A DNA stretch of 44,019 bases, from positions 1 to 44,019 of the forward strand of contig CADAAR010000038.1 in NCBI GenBank assembly GCA_902785945.1, given 5' to 3'. A model generated the notes under the pieces. It was not told the origin of the DNA, searched no databases, and saw only the letters and a program-made list of their open reading frames with translations. The stretch comes from an uncultured Prevotellaceae bacterium (GTDB lineage Bacteria; Bacteroidota; Bacteroidia; Bacteroidales; Bacteroidaceae). The translations under genes were made by a program, and so were the position numbers. Of the stretch, positions 26,247 through 35,900 are shown piece after piece. Within the stretch, counting starts at the first letter, position 1. Each line of letters starts with the position of its first letter.

Positions 26247-27019
26247 AACACTACTTTTTTGTTTTCTGTAAAGAAGACCTGCTGTTAGAGAAATGTGCTG
26301 ACGGCAGTTATACCATTCCTCTGCAAGAGGAAGCCCCCACAGAAGTGAAGCCCTGGACAAACGTGATGAACATTACGCCCATGGCCGATGGTACAGAGGT
26401 GAAGACCTATCGCATTGATGCCCCTGTGGTGAACGACGAGCGCTATGAGATGTGTCCCCTAAGACAAAGCTACTTCAAGCTGACGAAGGCCCTGTATCTG
26501 AAGGCTGGCAAGTGTCAGGAACTGTTGTACTGGGACCAGAACACGAAGTATTGTGGCGTGTGTGGTGCCCCGATGCGCATGGATACCGATATCTCGAAGA
26601 AATGTACGGAGTGTGGTAAGGAGATCTGGCCACAGCTGGCCACAGCCGTCATCGTGCTGATTCATCGCGACGACGAGGTGCTGCTGGTGCGCGCCAAGAA
26701 CTTCAAGCGCGATTACTACGGACTGGTGGCAGGCTTCGTAGAGACGGGCGAGACACTTGAAGAAGCCGTAGCCCGTGAGGCCCTGGAGGAGACAGGCGTG
26801 ACCATTACCAACATACGCTATTTCGGCTCGCAGCCCTGGCCCTACCCTTGCGGACTGATGGTGGGCTTCAATGCCGACTATGTGTCAGGCGAGATTCACC
26901 TGCAACAAAGTGAGATAGCCAAAGGCGGATGGTTCAGGAAGGACAACCTGCCCGACATACCGGAAAAACTCTCTATAGCCAGAATGCTTCTGGACGCCTG
27001 GACAGGCGACAACGACTAA
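26243..27019 (+). CDS. nudC: NAD+/NADH diphosphatase (Nudix)
   Basis: A 258-residue NudC-type enzyme that splits NAD(H) into NMN(H) and AMP and can remove NAD caps from RNA. A four-Cys zinc ribbon (CGVCGAPM and CTECGKEIWP) lies near residues 104-130. The Nudix box GFVETGETLEEAVAREALEE is followed by the NudC-specific SQPWPYPCGLMVGF. There is no signal peptide, so it is cytosolic. It starts within the stop of the exported nucleotidase gene; the pair would make and then dephosphorylate mononucleotides, although in different compartments. It ends convergent with the DUF4738 gene, overlapping by 3-4 bp. Confidence 0.93.
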   Translation: MKHYFFVFCKEDLLLEKCADGSYTIPLQEEAPTEVKPWTNVMNITPMADGTEVKTYRIDAPVVNDERYEMCPLRQSYFKLTKALYLKAGKCQELLYWDQNTKYCGVCGAPMRMDTDISKKCTECGKEIWPQLATAVIVLIHRDDEVLLVRAKNFKRDYYGLVAGFVETGETLEEAVAREALEETGVTITNIRYFGSQPWPYPCGLMVGFNADYVSGEIHLQQSEIAKGGWFRKDNLPDIPEKLSIARMLLDAWTGDND

Positions 27020-27810
27020 TACTCGATGGTTTTCATCGTCAGCTCGCCCTTGTAGGATATCAACGTCTCTACAAGGTAACAGCTTGCCCCATCGGGAATG
27101 CAAAGCGTGGCGTTGAAATGCAGACCAGCCGCATCGATGCTGCTGAACTCCATATTGCCCAGCACCGCCTGCTCCAGGAATTCGGCAGGCACATACTTGC
27201 TGAACTGACTCTTACGGAAATCGCTGGAATAAAGCTTCTGCGCACCCTTATACACGCTGATGTGCATGATATTGTCGTAATAGACATTATCCACCTCGAC
27301 ACCAGCATCGCTATACGTGTGCTTCACCACCTTGTACTTCGTGGGATTGATGGCGATATACCAATGGTAACGATCGCCCCCAAAGAGCACCACAGAGTCG
27401 GTCTTCACCTGATGGGTGTAGGTCATGATGTGCGGCGTGTCGTGCACCCAGGTGGTATCCTGATCGAGATTAGAACTGCGACGGTACTTCACGAGGTCGC
27501 CATTCTGATTATGAAACCAGAACAGGTTCTCGCTGATACGGTCGATGAGATAGGTGGCACCCGATGCCAGAACGAGCGAATCGCCCACGATGCGGAAATA
27601 AGAAGGCATGCTGGTAGAGTCGGAATAGAAGATGGAGTCGCCCTTTACCAGAACGGCCATTTCCTCAGTCTCGTCGTCGACCCAGAAACCTTGCAGCATA
27701 TTCTTCGAGTCGCGGTCTTCACCCTGTTCCGAGCCAGCAACACTGGCAGAACGGTTACCACAGCTGTAAAGCGCCAAGGCTAATAAGATTATAATCGATA
27801 TTTGTTTCAT
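27016..27810 (-). CDS. DUF4738-type lipoprotein
   Basis: A 264-residue predicted lipoprotein. MKQISIIILLALALYSC forms the signal with lipobox ALYSC. The mature part has a lipocalin-like start (LQGFWVDDETEEMAVLVKGD) and then strands including HIMTYTHQVKTDSVVLFGGD; this resembles DUF4738 of Bacteroidales, function unknown. The start at 27810 rather than 27822 is chosen because it overlaps the ugd stop by exactly 4 bp (ATGA). It is the last gene of the rfbC-ugd operon. Confidence 0.7.
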   Translation of the reverse strand: MKQISIIILLALALYSCGNRSASVAGSEQGEDRDSKNMLQGFWVDDETEEMAVLVKGDSIFYSDSTSMPSYFRIVGDSLVLASGATYLIDRISENLFWFHNQNGDLVKYRRSSNLDQDTTWVHDTPHIMTYTHQVKTDSVVLFGGDRYHWYIAINPTKYKVVKHTYSDAGVEVDNVYYDNIMHISVYKGAQKLYSSDFRKSQFSKYVPAEFLEQAVLGNMEFSSIDAAGLHFNATLCIPDGASCYLVETLISYKGELTMKTIEY

Positions 27811-29126
27811 TTTCCTATGCAATGATACTCAAAGCCGTTTTCATCGAGCTCCTCCGTATCAAATATATTTCGTCCGTCGATGACCAGCGATCGTTTCATC
27901 GCCTTCTTGATGACACCCCAGCCCGGCAGACGGAATTCTTTCCACTCCGTAAGCAGCAGCAGGGCATCGGCATCGAGCACGGCATCATACATGTCACGAC
28001 AGTAAACGACGGCATCGCCAATACGACGCTTACACTCTTCCATAGCCACAGGGTCGTAGACACGGATCTGACAGCCAGCAGCCAACAGCTTCTCGATCAT
28101 CACCAATGCCGTTGACTCACGCATATCGTCGGTCTCGGGCTTGAAGGAGAGTCCCCACATGGCGATGGTCTTGCCCTTCAGAGCCTCTTCGCTGCCATAG
28201 GCCTTGACGAGCTTCTCGAAGAGCACACTCTTCTGTTTCTCGTTCACACGCTCTACAGCCTTCAGCACCTCCATGGAATAGCCCGCCTGGTCGGCTGTCT
28301 TGATAAGGGCCTTCACATCCTTGGGGAAACACGAGCCACCATAGCCACAACCGGCATAGAGGAACTTACGTCCGATACGGGTGTCGGAACCTATGCCCGC
28401 GCGTACCATATTTACATCCGCGCCCACGCGCTCGCATAAATTAGCAATGTCGTTCATGAAGGAGATACGCGTGGCCAGCATCGAGTTGGCAGCATACTTG
28501 GTCATCTCGGCTGAGGGGATGTCCATGAAGATCACGCGGAAATTGTTGATGAGGAAAGGCTTGTAGAGCTTGGTGAGCACCTTCTTGGCCTGCTCGCTCT
28601 CAACACCCACCACCACACGGTCGGGCGACATGAAGTCCTTGATGGCGTTACCCTCCTTGAGGAACTCGGGATTCGAGGCCACATCGAACGCGATGTCGAC
28701 ACCACGCTTGGAGAGCTCGGCCTCGATGGTCTGGCGCACCTTCTTGGCGGTACCCACAGGCACCGTCGACTTGGTGACCACCACCACATACTTATTCAGG
28801 TTCTCTCCGATGGTCTTCGCCACCTGGAGCACATATTTCAGATCTGCACTACCGTCTTCGTCGGGAGGCGTACCCACAGCAGAGAACACAATCTCCACAT
28901 CGTTGAGTACCGAAGCCAGATCGGTGGTGAACTTCAAACGACCTGCAGCCACATTCTTCTTCACCAGCTCGTCGAGACCCGGCTCATAGATGGGAATGAT
29001 GCCTTCCTTCAGACGTTCTATCTTGTTGGCATCAACGTCAACACAAGTCACATTAGCACCCGTATCAGCAAAGCATGTGCCCGATACGAGACCTACATAA
29101 CCAGTTCCTACAATTGCTATATTCAT
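27807..29126 (-). CDS. ugd: UDP-glucose 6-dehydrogenase
   Basis: A 439-residue enzyme oxidising UDP-glucose to UDP-glucuronate with two NAD, feeding capsule and surface glycan synthesis. The N-terminal Rossmann motif is IVGTGYVGLVSGTCFAD. Conserved blocks are STVPVGTAKKVR, the FLKEGNAIKDFMSPDRVVVG segment, and the catalytic cysteine in GYGGSCFPKDVKAL near residue 262. The central helix contains YAANSMLATRISFMNDIANL. The C-terminal nucleotide-binding domain includes WGLSFKPETDDMRES. Length is normal. It starts 15 bp after rfbC. Confidence 0.95.
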   Translation of the reverse strand: MNIAIVGTGYVGLVSGTCFADTGANVTCVDVDANKIERLKEGIIPIYEPGLDELVKKNVAAGRLKFTTDLASVLNDVEIVFSAVGTPPDEDGSADLKYVLQVAKTIGENLNKYVVVVTKSTVPVGTAKKVRQTIEAELSKRGVDIAFDVASNPEFLKEGNAIKDFMSPDRVVVGVESEQAKKVLTKLYKPFLINNFRVIFMDIPSAEMTKYAANSMLATRISFMNDIANLCERVGADVNMVRAGIGSDTRIGRKFLYAGCGYGGSCFPKDVKALIKTADQAGYSMEVLKAVERVNEKQKSVLFEKLVKAYGSEEALKGKTIAMWGLSFKPETDDMRESTALVMIEKLLAAGCQIRVYDPVAMEECKRRIGDAVVYCRDMYDAVLDADALLLLTEWKEFRLPGWGVIKKAMKRSLVIDGRNIFDTEELDENGFEYHCIGK

Positions 29127-29141
29127 GTCGATAAATTATTG

Positions 29142-29690
29142 CTACTCAAATATTTCTGCCTCTTTCAACAAGGGTTGCTTTAAATCTTTCTCACTCGTTT
29201 GTACCACAGCAGGGTCGATGGGCCACTCGATGGCGAGCTCAGGATCATTCCAGCGAACGCCCGCTTCCTGAGAGGGCATATAGGGGTTGTCGACCTTATA
29301 TGTGAAGATGGCCTCTTCGCTCAGCACCAGGAAGCCATGCGCAAAGCCGCGGGGGATGAAGAACTGACGCTTATTGTCTTCGCTCAGCTCCACCATCACA
29401 TGCTTACCGAAGGTAGGACTCGACTTGCGGATGTCGACAGCCACATCGAGCACACGACCCTTAATCACGCGGACGAGCTTAGCCTGGGAATAGGCCCCTT
29501 TCTGATAATGCAGACCACGGAGCACGCCATAGGAAGACTTCGACTCATTGTCCTGTATGAATTTCACGGGACCGATGTGCTCATTAAACTCAGCCTCTTT
29601 CCAAGCTTCCATAAAATAGCCTCGGGCATCGTTAAAAACACGGGGTTCGATGATAAAAACACCGGCTATTTCAGTCTTGATATATTCCAT
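29142..29690 (-). CDS. rfbC: dTDP-4-dehydrorhamnose 3,5-epimerase
   Basis: A cupin-fold epimerase of 182 residues (usual length about 180-190) that makes dTDP-4-keto-L-rhamnose in the rhamnose pathway. Signature segments are VFNDARGYFMEAW, QDNESKSSYGVLRGLHYQ (catalytic His in RGLHYQ), GRVLDVAVDIRKSSPTFGKH and FIPRGFAHGFLVLSEEA with the Tyr-containing TYKVDNPYMPSQE. Its rfbA, rfbB and rfbD partners are not in the window. A TAACTTTG box lies at 29709-29716 on the minus strand. It leads the ugd and DUF4738 genes. Confidence 0.95.
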   Translation of the reverse strand: MEYIKTEIAGVFIIEPRVFNDARGYFMEAWKEAEFNEHIGPVKFIQDNESKSSYGVLRGLHYQKGAYSQAKLVRVIKGRVLDVAVDIRKSSPTFGKHVMVELSEDNKRQFFIPRGFAHGFLVLSEEAIFTYKVDNPYMPSQEAGVRWNDPELAIEWPIDPAVVQTSEKDLKQPLLKEAEIFE

Positions 29691-29708
29691 AATTTCCTAA
29701 TTTGGATG

Positions 29709-29716
29709 CAAAGTTA
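29709..29716 (-). promoter_or_regulatory. Promoter box of the rfbC-ugd operon
   Basis: TAACTTTG on the minus strand, 18 bp before the rfbC ATG, giving a leader of about 14 nt. Confidence 0.6.
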
Positions 29717-29758
29717 CATCAAAAAAATCATTTTGGCGAAATTTTAAGGTACTTTTTA

Positions 29759-29790
29759 TTTGTTTTTCTCAGAAAAAAGAATTAATTTTG
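29759..29790 (+). promoter_or_regulatory. Promoter of the HU/SPOR protein gene (leaderless)
   Basis: TTTG at 29759-29762, a 20-bp spacer and TAATTTTG at 29783-29790. The ATG at 29796 lies 5 nt after the box, so the mRNA is predicted to start at or 1 nt before the start codon. Confidence 0.65.
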
Positions 29791-29795
29791 CATCC

Positions 29796-30839
29796 ATGAT
29801 TGAATTAGATAGACATATTGAGATACTTTTGCTCAGCAATGACTGCGTGATAGTGCCTGGTTTAGGGGGATTTATGACCCATCATGTAGAGGCGCGTTAT
29901 GACGAGGACGACCAGATTTTCCTCCCACCCTTGCGCACCCTGGGCTTTAATCCGCAGCTCACGATGAACGACTCGCTGCTCGTGCAGTCGTACATTGAAG
30001 CCTACGACATCAGCTACCCCGAGGCCCTGCGCAGAATAGAGAGCGAGGTGGAAGAACTGAAGCAGCACATCGACGCTGCGGGCTATTATGAGCTGAACGA
30101 TATCGGTGAACTCTCGCTCAACGAGGATGGCAAATACGTGTTCACCCCCTGCGAGGCCGGTATCCTGACACCAGAGCTCTACGGTCTCAGCAGCTTTGAG
30201 ATGAAGACCATTGCCCAGGAGGAGCCCGTCGCAGCAGAAGTACAGCCAAAGGAGAAGGAAGAGAAAGAGATGGTGCCCGTGCTCGGCGGTATGACCCCTG
30301 TCGAAGAGGAGGAAGAAGAGGAGCGCGCCGTTGTCATCAAGATGTCGTGGATACGCAATACCGTTGCTGTAGCCGCTGCTGTATTAGCATTCTTCCTGAT
30401 GACCACACCCGTGAGCAACAGCGATTCTACACAGGTGAACATGGGTGGGCTGAACAATCCCTTGTTGGCATCGAAACCCCATAAGGCAGATGTGAAAGTC
30501 GATACGACCATCAAGATTGCGCCTGACACCACCGTAGCCAAGAAAGCCGAGGTGGCTGAGGTGAAGAAAGACTCAGTCGTGGCGCAGCCGGAAACCATGA
30601 AGACGGGCTACTGTATCGTGCTGGCCTGCCATGTGTCGATGAAGAATGCCAAGGCGTTTGTCGAGGAACTCCACAAGCGTGGCTTTACGGAGGCAGAGAT
30701 ATTCGTCCGCAACAACGTGACCCGTGTGATCTGCGGACATTTCGACACCCAGAACGCTGCCTACAACCGCCTGAACCGCTGGCGTGACAACAAGGGCTTC
30801 GAGGAGGCGTGGGTACTCAAACTCAAAGACAAGGTCTGA
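29796..30839 (+). CDS. HU-CCDC81/SPOR domain membrane protein
   Basis: A 347-residue protein. The first 125 residues fit the paired prokaryotic HU-CCDC81 domains (LDRHIEILLLSNDCVIVPGL, then GFMTHHVEARY and LPPLRTLGFNPQL). A Glu-rich linker and a transmembrane helix (VAVAAAVLAFFLM, near residue 195) follow. The end (residues 265-347) is a SPOR-type peptidoglycan-binding domain with YCIVLACHVSMKNAKAFVEE and RVICGHFDTQNAAYNRL. This architecture places the HU part in the cytoplasm and SPOR in the periplasm, suggesting a link between envelope and cell division. Start 29796 is chosen over 29760 because the latter lies in the -33 region. Confidence 0.85.
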   Translation: MIELDRHIEILLLSNDCVIVPGLGGFMTHHVEARYDEDDQIFLPPLRTLGFNPQLTMNDSLLVQSYIEAYDISYPEALRRIESEVEELKQHIDAAGYYELNDIGELSLNEDGKYVFTPCEAGILTPELYGLSSFEMKTIAQEEPVAAEVQPKEKEEKEMVPVLGGMTPVEEEEEEERAVVIKMSWIRNTVAVAAAVLAFFLMTTPVSNSDSTQVNMGGLNNPLLASKPHKADVKVDTTIKIAPDTTVAKKAEVAEVKKDSVVAQPETMKTGYCIVLACHVSMKNAKAFVEELHKRGFTEAEIFVRNNVTRVICGHFDTQNAAYNRLNRWRDNKGFEEAWVLKLKDKV

Positions 30840-30843
30840 GCCT

Positions 30844-31371
30844 ATGAAGCGCGTCAGGTGTCCGAAGTGCGACCAATACATCACTTTCGACGAGACTCAG
30901 TATGAAGCCGGACAATCGCTGGTATTCAAATGTCCCGATTGTGGCAAGGAGTTTGGCATCCGCATGGGTGTGAGCAAACTGAAAAACCGTCAGAAAGATG
31001 AGAACCCCGATGAGCAGGCCAACGAAGAAGGTTGCGGATCGGTGGTCATCATAGAAAACGTATTCCATTACAAACAGGTGATTCCCTTGCGGATGGGCGA
31101 CAACGTGATAGGTCGCTACCAGAAGGGCAATCCTGCCAACTGCACCTTCGAGACTGTAGACCCCAGCGTTGACCTGAACCACTGCACCATCACCGTTTCG
31201 AGAGACAAGAAGGGGCAGCTGCGCTATACCCTCAAGGACAACAACAGCAATACGGGCACCTTTGTCGACAATGTGGAGCTCTCGCCCAAGGAACGGCGCA
31301 TCATCGACGACGGCACGCTCTTCACCATCGGAGCCACCAGCATCATACTCAGGGCTACCGACAGCGATTAA
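30844..31371 (+). CDS. Zinc-ribbon and FHA domain protein
   Basis: A 175-residue protein. An N-terminal MJ0042-type zinc ribbon (CPKCDQYITFDE, then FKCPDCGKEFGIRMG) is followed by a forkhead-associated domain with IGRYQKGNPANCTF, LNHCTITV and DNNSNTGTFVDNVEL, the usual phosphothreonine-binding pattern. It follows the HU/SPOR gene by 4 bp and is likely co-transcribed. It may report Ser/Thr phosphorylation to that complex. No kinase is encoded nearby. The start at 30844 is chosen since upstream codons lie in the previous gene. Confidence 0.85.
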   Translation: MKRVRCPKCDQYITFDETQYEAGQSLVFKCPDCGKEFGIRMGVSKLKNRQKDENPDEQANEEGCGSVVIIENVFHYKQVIPLRMGDNVIGRYQKGNPANCTFETVDPSVDLNHCTITVSRDKKGQLRYTLKDNNSNTGTFVDNVELSPKERRIIDDGTLFTIGATSIILRATDSD

Positions 31372-31414
31372 GACAGAACTTATATCTCTAACAACTTAAT
31401 TAAACCATAACAAA

Positions 31415-32779
31415 ATGAAGGCTATCATTACTATTTTAGGTCTGGCGTTTTCGCTGACGGTTTCAGCACAGACCAAGCAAGCTTACGAGAAAAATGTATT
31501 AGAGGAATTCCAGGCCGACAAGTTCCTGGCAGGAGGTAACCTGACCGACTACGACCGTCTGCCCCGCAAGGCCCTCACCCCCGCTCCCAAGGGCTATGAG
31601 CCCTACTACATGAGCCACTACGGACGTCATGGTGCCAGATGGCTGCTCAACGAGCGCGACTACACCTCGCCCATCACCACCCTGCGCGATGCCAAGAAAG
31701 CAGGCGTCCTCTCGGCTGTTGGCGAAAAGGCACTGGCCAGACTCGAGGTGATTGCCAAGGGTGCCAGAGGCCATTATGGCGATCTGTCGCCACTCGGTGA
31801 GAAAGAGCATCACGGTATCGGCAAACGTATGGCGCAGAACTTCCCCGAGATATTCAAGACCCCGAACATCCTGATTGATGCCCGTAGCACCACTTCCGTG
31901 CGCAGCATCCTCTCGATGATTGCAGAATGTGAGGAACTGGCACAGGCCAACCCCAGCGCCCGTATCCACAACGAGGCCAACGAGGCCAATATGAGCTATA
32001 TGAACGCACCCAAGGACGGGTTGTCACGCGCCAACGAAGGTAAGGCCCGTCCTATCCAGAATGAGTGGAGTGCCAAGATGCGCGATCCCCGCAGACTGAT
32101 GAAGGTGCTGTTTACCGATCAGGACTGGGTGTATATGAACGTGATGCCCACCACGCTGATGGGTAGCATCTACGACATTGCCGTGAACCAGCAGATTGAC
32201 GACAGCAATACCGAACTGCTCGACCTGTTTACCGTTGAGGAGCTCTATCGTCTTTGGAACGGCAACAACCTCTATTGGTATCTGAACTACGCCAATGCCC
32301 CGCAAACAGGCAACGCCATGCACTGGCAGCAAGCCAATCTGCTGAGGAACATTATCGAGACGGCCGACACCGTCACCCAGACACAAGCCACGCTGCGCTT
32401 CGGTCACGATACCGTAGTGCTGCCCATCATCGCCCTGCTGGAGCTGGGAGGCTTTAACTGTTCCATCGACAACCTGGAAGAGCTCGACACCTATTTCCGC
32501 AGCTATCAGGCTGTGCCCTACGCCTGCAACGTACAGCTGGTGTTCTATCGTCCGAAGAAAGGCAAGGCTGGCGACATACTCGTGAAGGCCCTCTTCAACG
32601 AAAACGAGGTGACCATGCCTGTAGAAACTAATATGTATCCTTATTATAAATGGGCAGATGTGAAGGCCTACTATGAGGCCAAGCTGAAGAAGCAGCCCAA
32701 GAGCCCCTTCCCCGCTACTCAGACACAGGAGCGACAGGTGCCCGAATTCCTTCGTCAGATGATGAATCAGAATCAGTAA
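31415..32779 (+). CDS. Secreted histidine acid phosphatase (MINPP/phytase-like)
   Basis: A 454-residue branch-2 histidine phosphatase with a signal peptide (residues 1-18, ending TVSAQ). The catalytic motif SHYGRHGARWLLN is near residues 66-78, and the proton-donor HD is in FGHDTVVLPIIALL near residue 330. Close relatives include Bacteroides inositol polyphosphate phosphatases, but those use a different donor motif (HAE), so phytase activity is only a guess. It lies 43 bp after the FHA gene and ends before a terminator. Confidence 0.85.
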   Translation: MKAIITILGLAFSLTVSAQTKQAYEKNVLEEFQADKFLAGGNLTDYDRLPRKALTPAPKGYEPYYMSHYGRHGARWLLNERDYTSPITTLRDAKKAGVLSAVGEKALARLEVIAKGARGHYGDLSPLGEKEHHGIGKRMAQNFPEIFKTPNILIDARSTTSVRSILSMIAECEELAQANPSARIHNEANEANMSYMNAPKDGLSRANEGKARPIQNEWSAKMRDPRRLMKVLFTDQDWVYMNVMPTTLMGSIYDIAVNQQIDDSNTELLDLFTVEELYRLWNGNNLYWYLNYANAPQTGNAMHWQQANLLRNIIETADTVTQTQATLRFGHDTVVLPIIALLELGGFNCSIDNLEELDTYFRSYQAVPYACNVQLVFYRPKKGKAGDILVKALFNENEVTMPVETNMYPYYKWADVKAYYEAKLKKQPKSPFPATQTQERQVPEFLRQMMNQNQ

Positions 32780-32805
32780 ATATTCAGTAAATATTCAATA
32801 CTAAG

Positions 32806-32835
32806 TGCGCTTGGGTTATATTGAGCCCAAGTGCA
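32806..32835 (+). terminator. Terminator of the HU/SPOR-FHA-phosphatase operon
   Basis: TGCGCTTGGG / CCCAAGTGCA is a 10-bp stem with one G-T wobble and a 10-nt loop, followed by TTTGTTTT. Confidence 0.8.
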
Positions 32836-32912
32836 TTTGTTTTATGACAAAAAATACGGGTTAGAAACAAATTTTCCTTGAAGAAATGATTGATAAATCA
32901 GAATTTCTTGCT

Positions 32913-32920
32913 AACTTTGC
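32913..32920 (+). promoter_or_regulatory. Promoter box of carB
   Basis: TAACTTTG, 39 bp before the ATG. A weak TTGA lies at 32891-32894 with 18-bp spacing. Confidence 0.55.
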
Positions 32921-32959
32921 ACGCGATTTAAGAACAAGGATATCAAAATCAACCCAAAA

Positions 32960-35900
32960 ATGAAAAAAGAACTGAAAAAGGTGTTGGTACTCGGATCGGG
33001 TGCCTTGAAAATCGGACAAGCAGGAGAGTTTGACTACTCAGGTTCACAAGCATTAAAGGCACTTCGAGAAGAAGGCATCAAGAGTGTACTCGTTAACCCT
33101 AACATCGCAACCATTCAAACAAGTGAAGGTATTGCAGACAAAGTGTATTTCCAACCTGTTAATACACATTTCGTCACCGAAATCATCAAGAAGGAGCGGC
33201 CCGACGGCATCCTCTTGGCATTCGGAGGACAGACCGCGCTGAACTGCGGAACAGAGCTTTACCAAAATGGTACCCTGAAAGAATACGGAGTTGAAGTCTT
33301 AGGAACAAGTGTCGAGGCCATCATGAATACTGAGGACCGCGACCTTTTTGTTAAAAAGCTGGCCGAGGTCGACCTGAAGGTGCCTGTATCCCATGCCGTC
33401 GAGTCGATGGAGGATGCGCTGAAGGCAGCCCACGAGATTGGCTTCCCCATCATGATCCGTTCTGCTTACGCCCTCGGTGGTCTTGGCTCAGGTATCTGTC
33501 CTGACGAGAAGCGCTTCATCGAGCTGGCAGAGTCGGCCTTCACCTTCGCACCCCAAATCCTCGTAGAGGAAAGCCTCAAGGGCTGGAAGGAGATTGAGTT
33601 CGAGTGCATCCGTGATGCCAACGACCGTTGCTTCACCGTTGCCTCGATGGAGAACTTCGATCCCCTTGGCATCCATACCGGTGAGTCGATCGTCGTAGCA
33701 CCTACCTGTTCGCTCCGCGAGGATCAGGTGAAGATGCTGCAGGAACTCACCATCAAGTGTGTGAAGCACCTCGGCATCGTGGGCGAGTGCAATATTCAGT
33801 TCGCTTTCAACGCAGAGACCAACGATTACCGTATCATCGAGATCAACGCCCGTCTCTCGCGTTCTTCTGCCCTCGCCTCGAAGGCCACCGGCTATCCCCT
33901 CGCCTTCGTCGCCGCCAAGATCGCCCTTGGCTATACCCTCGACCAGATTGGTGAGATGGGTACCACCTCTTCAGCCTACGTGGCTCCGAGCCTCGATTAT
34001 ATGATCTGTAAGATTCCCCGCTGGGACCTCACGAAGTTTGCTGGCGTAAGCCGTCAGATCGGTTCTTCCATGAAGTCTGTGGGTGAGATCATGTCTATTG
34101 GACGTTCGTTCGAGGAGATGATACAGAAGGGCCTGCGTATGATTGGTCAGGGCATGCACGGTTTCGTGGGCAACGACCACACGAAGTTCGACAACCTCGA
34201 TGAGGAGCTGGCTAATCCTACCGATCTGCGTATCTTCGCCATCGCTCAGGCCCTTGAAGAGGGTTATACCATCGAGCGTATCGAGGAACTCACGAAGATC
34301 GACATCTGGTTCCTGGAGCGCCTGAAGCACATTGTCGACCTGAAGCACGAGCTGCAGAAGTACAACAAGCTTGAGGAACTGCCCGACGAGCTGCTGTTGG
34401 AGGTGAAGCGTTGTGGATTCAGCGACTTCCAGATTGCCCGCTTCGTGCTGAAGCCCGGGGGTGGTAACATGGAGAAGGAGAACCTGGCCGTTCGTAAGTA
34501 TCGTAAGGAGAAGGGCATCATGCCTAGCGTGAAGCGCATCCCGACGGTGGCCTCTGAGCATCCGGAACTCACGAACTACCTGTATTTCACTTACACCCAC
34601 ACACCTGCATTCGGCAATCCTCAGGGCGAGCAATATAAGCCTGCACACGACATCAACTATTACAATAACGAGAAGTCTGTAGTAGTCTTAGGTTCAGGTG
34701 CTTATCGCATCGGTTCTTCAGTAGAGTTCGACTGGTGTTCGGTGAATGCCATCAACACCGCCCGCAAGCTGGGTTACAAGTCGATCATGATCAACTACAA
34801 CCCCGAGACCGTATCTACCGACTACGATATGTGCGACCGTCTTTACTTCGACGAGCTCTCCCTGGAGCGCGTGCTCGACGTCATCGACCTGGAGCAGCCC
34901 CGTGGTGTGATCGTCTCTGTGGGTGGTCAGATTCCTAACAACCTCGCCATGAAGCTCTATCGTCAGGGTGTGCCCGTACTGGGTACCTCGCCTGTGGATA
35001 TCGACCGCGCAGAAAACCGCGACAAGTTCTCTGCCATGCTCGACAAGCTGGGCATCGACCAGCCCTCATGGCAGGCCCTCACCTCGTTCGACGATGTCAA
35101 GGAGTTCGTGGCCAAGGTGGGCTATCCCGTACTCGTACGTCCGTCGTACGTGCTCTCGGGTGCTGCCATGAACGTGTGCTACGATGAAGAGGAGCTGCAC
35201 CGCTTCCTCAACATGGCTACCGAGGTGTCGAAGGAGTTCCCCGTAGTGGTGTCTAAGTTCATGACCGAAACCAAGGAGATTGAGTTCGACGCTGTAGCTG
35301 ATAAGGGTGAGGTGATCGAGTACGCCATCTCCGAGCACGTAGAGTATGCCGGTGTGCACTCTGGTGATGCCACGATGGTGTTCCCCGCCCAGCACATCTA
35401 CTTCTCTACCATCCGTCAGATCAAGAAGATTGCCCATAAGATCGCTGCCGAGCTGAACATCAGCGGTCCGTTCAATATCCAGTTCCTGGCTAAGAACCGC
35501 GAGGTGAAGGTTATCGAGTGTAACCTCCGCGCCTCTCGTTCGTTCCCCTTCGTATCGAAGATCCTGAAGCGCAACTTCATCGAGACCGCTACGAAGATCA
35601 TGCTCGACGCTCCTTATCAGAAGCCCGAGAAGAGTGAGTTCGACATCGACCGCATCGGTGTGAAGGCCTCACAGTTCTCGTTCGCCCGTCTGCAGAACGC
35701 CGACCCCGTACTCGGTGTCGACATGAGCTCTACAGGTGAGGTTGGCTGTCTGGGCGACGACCTCAACGAGGCTATGCTCAACTCGCTGATTGCCACGGGT
35801 TACTCTATTCCTAAGGATGCCGTGCTCATCAGCTCTGGTGGTGCCAAGGGTAAGGTAAGTCTGCTCGAGCCCGCTCAGCAGCTGGCCAAGAAGGGTTACA

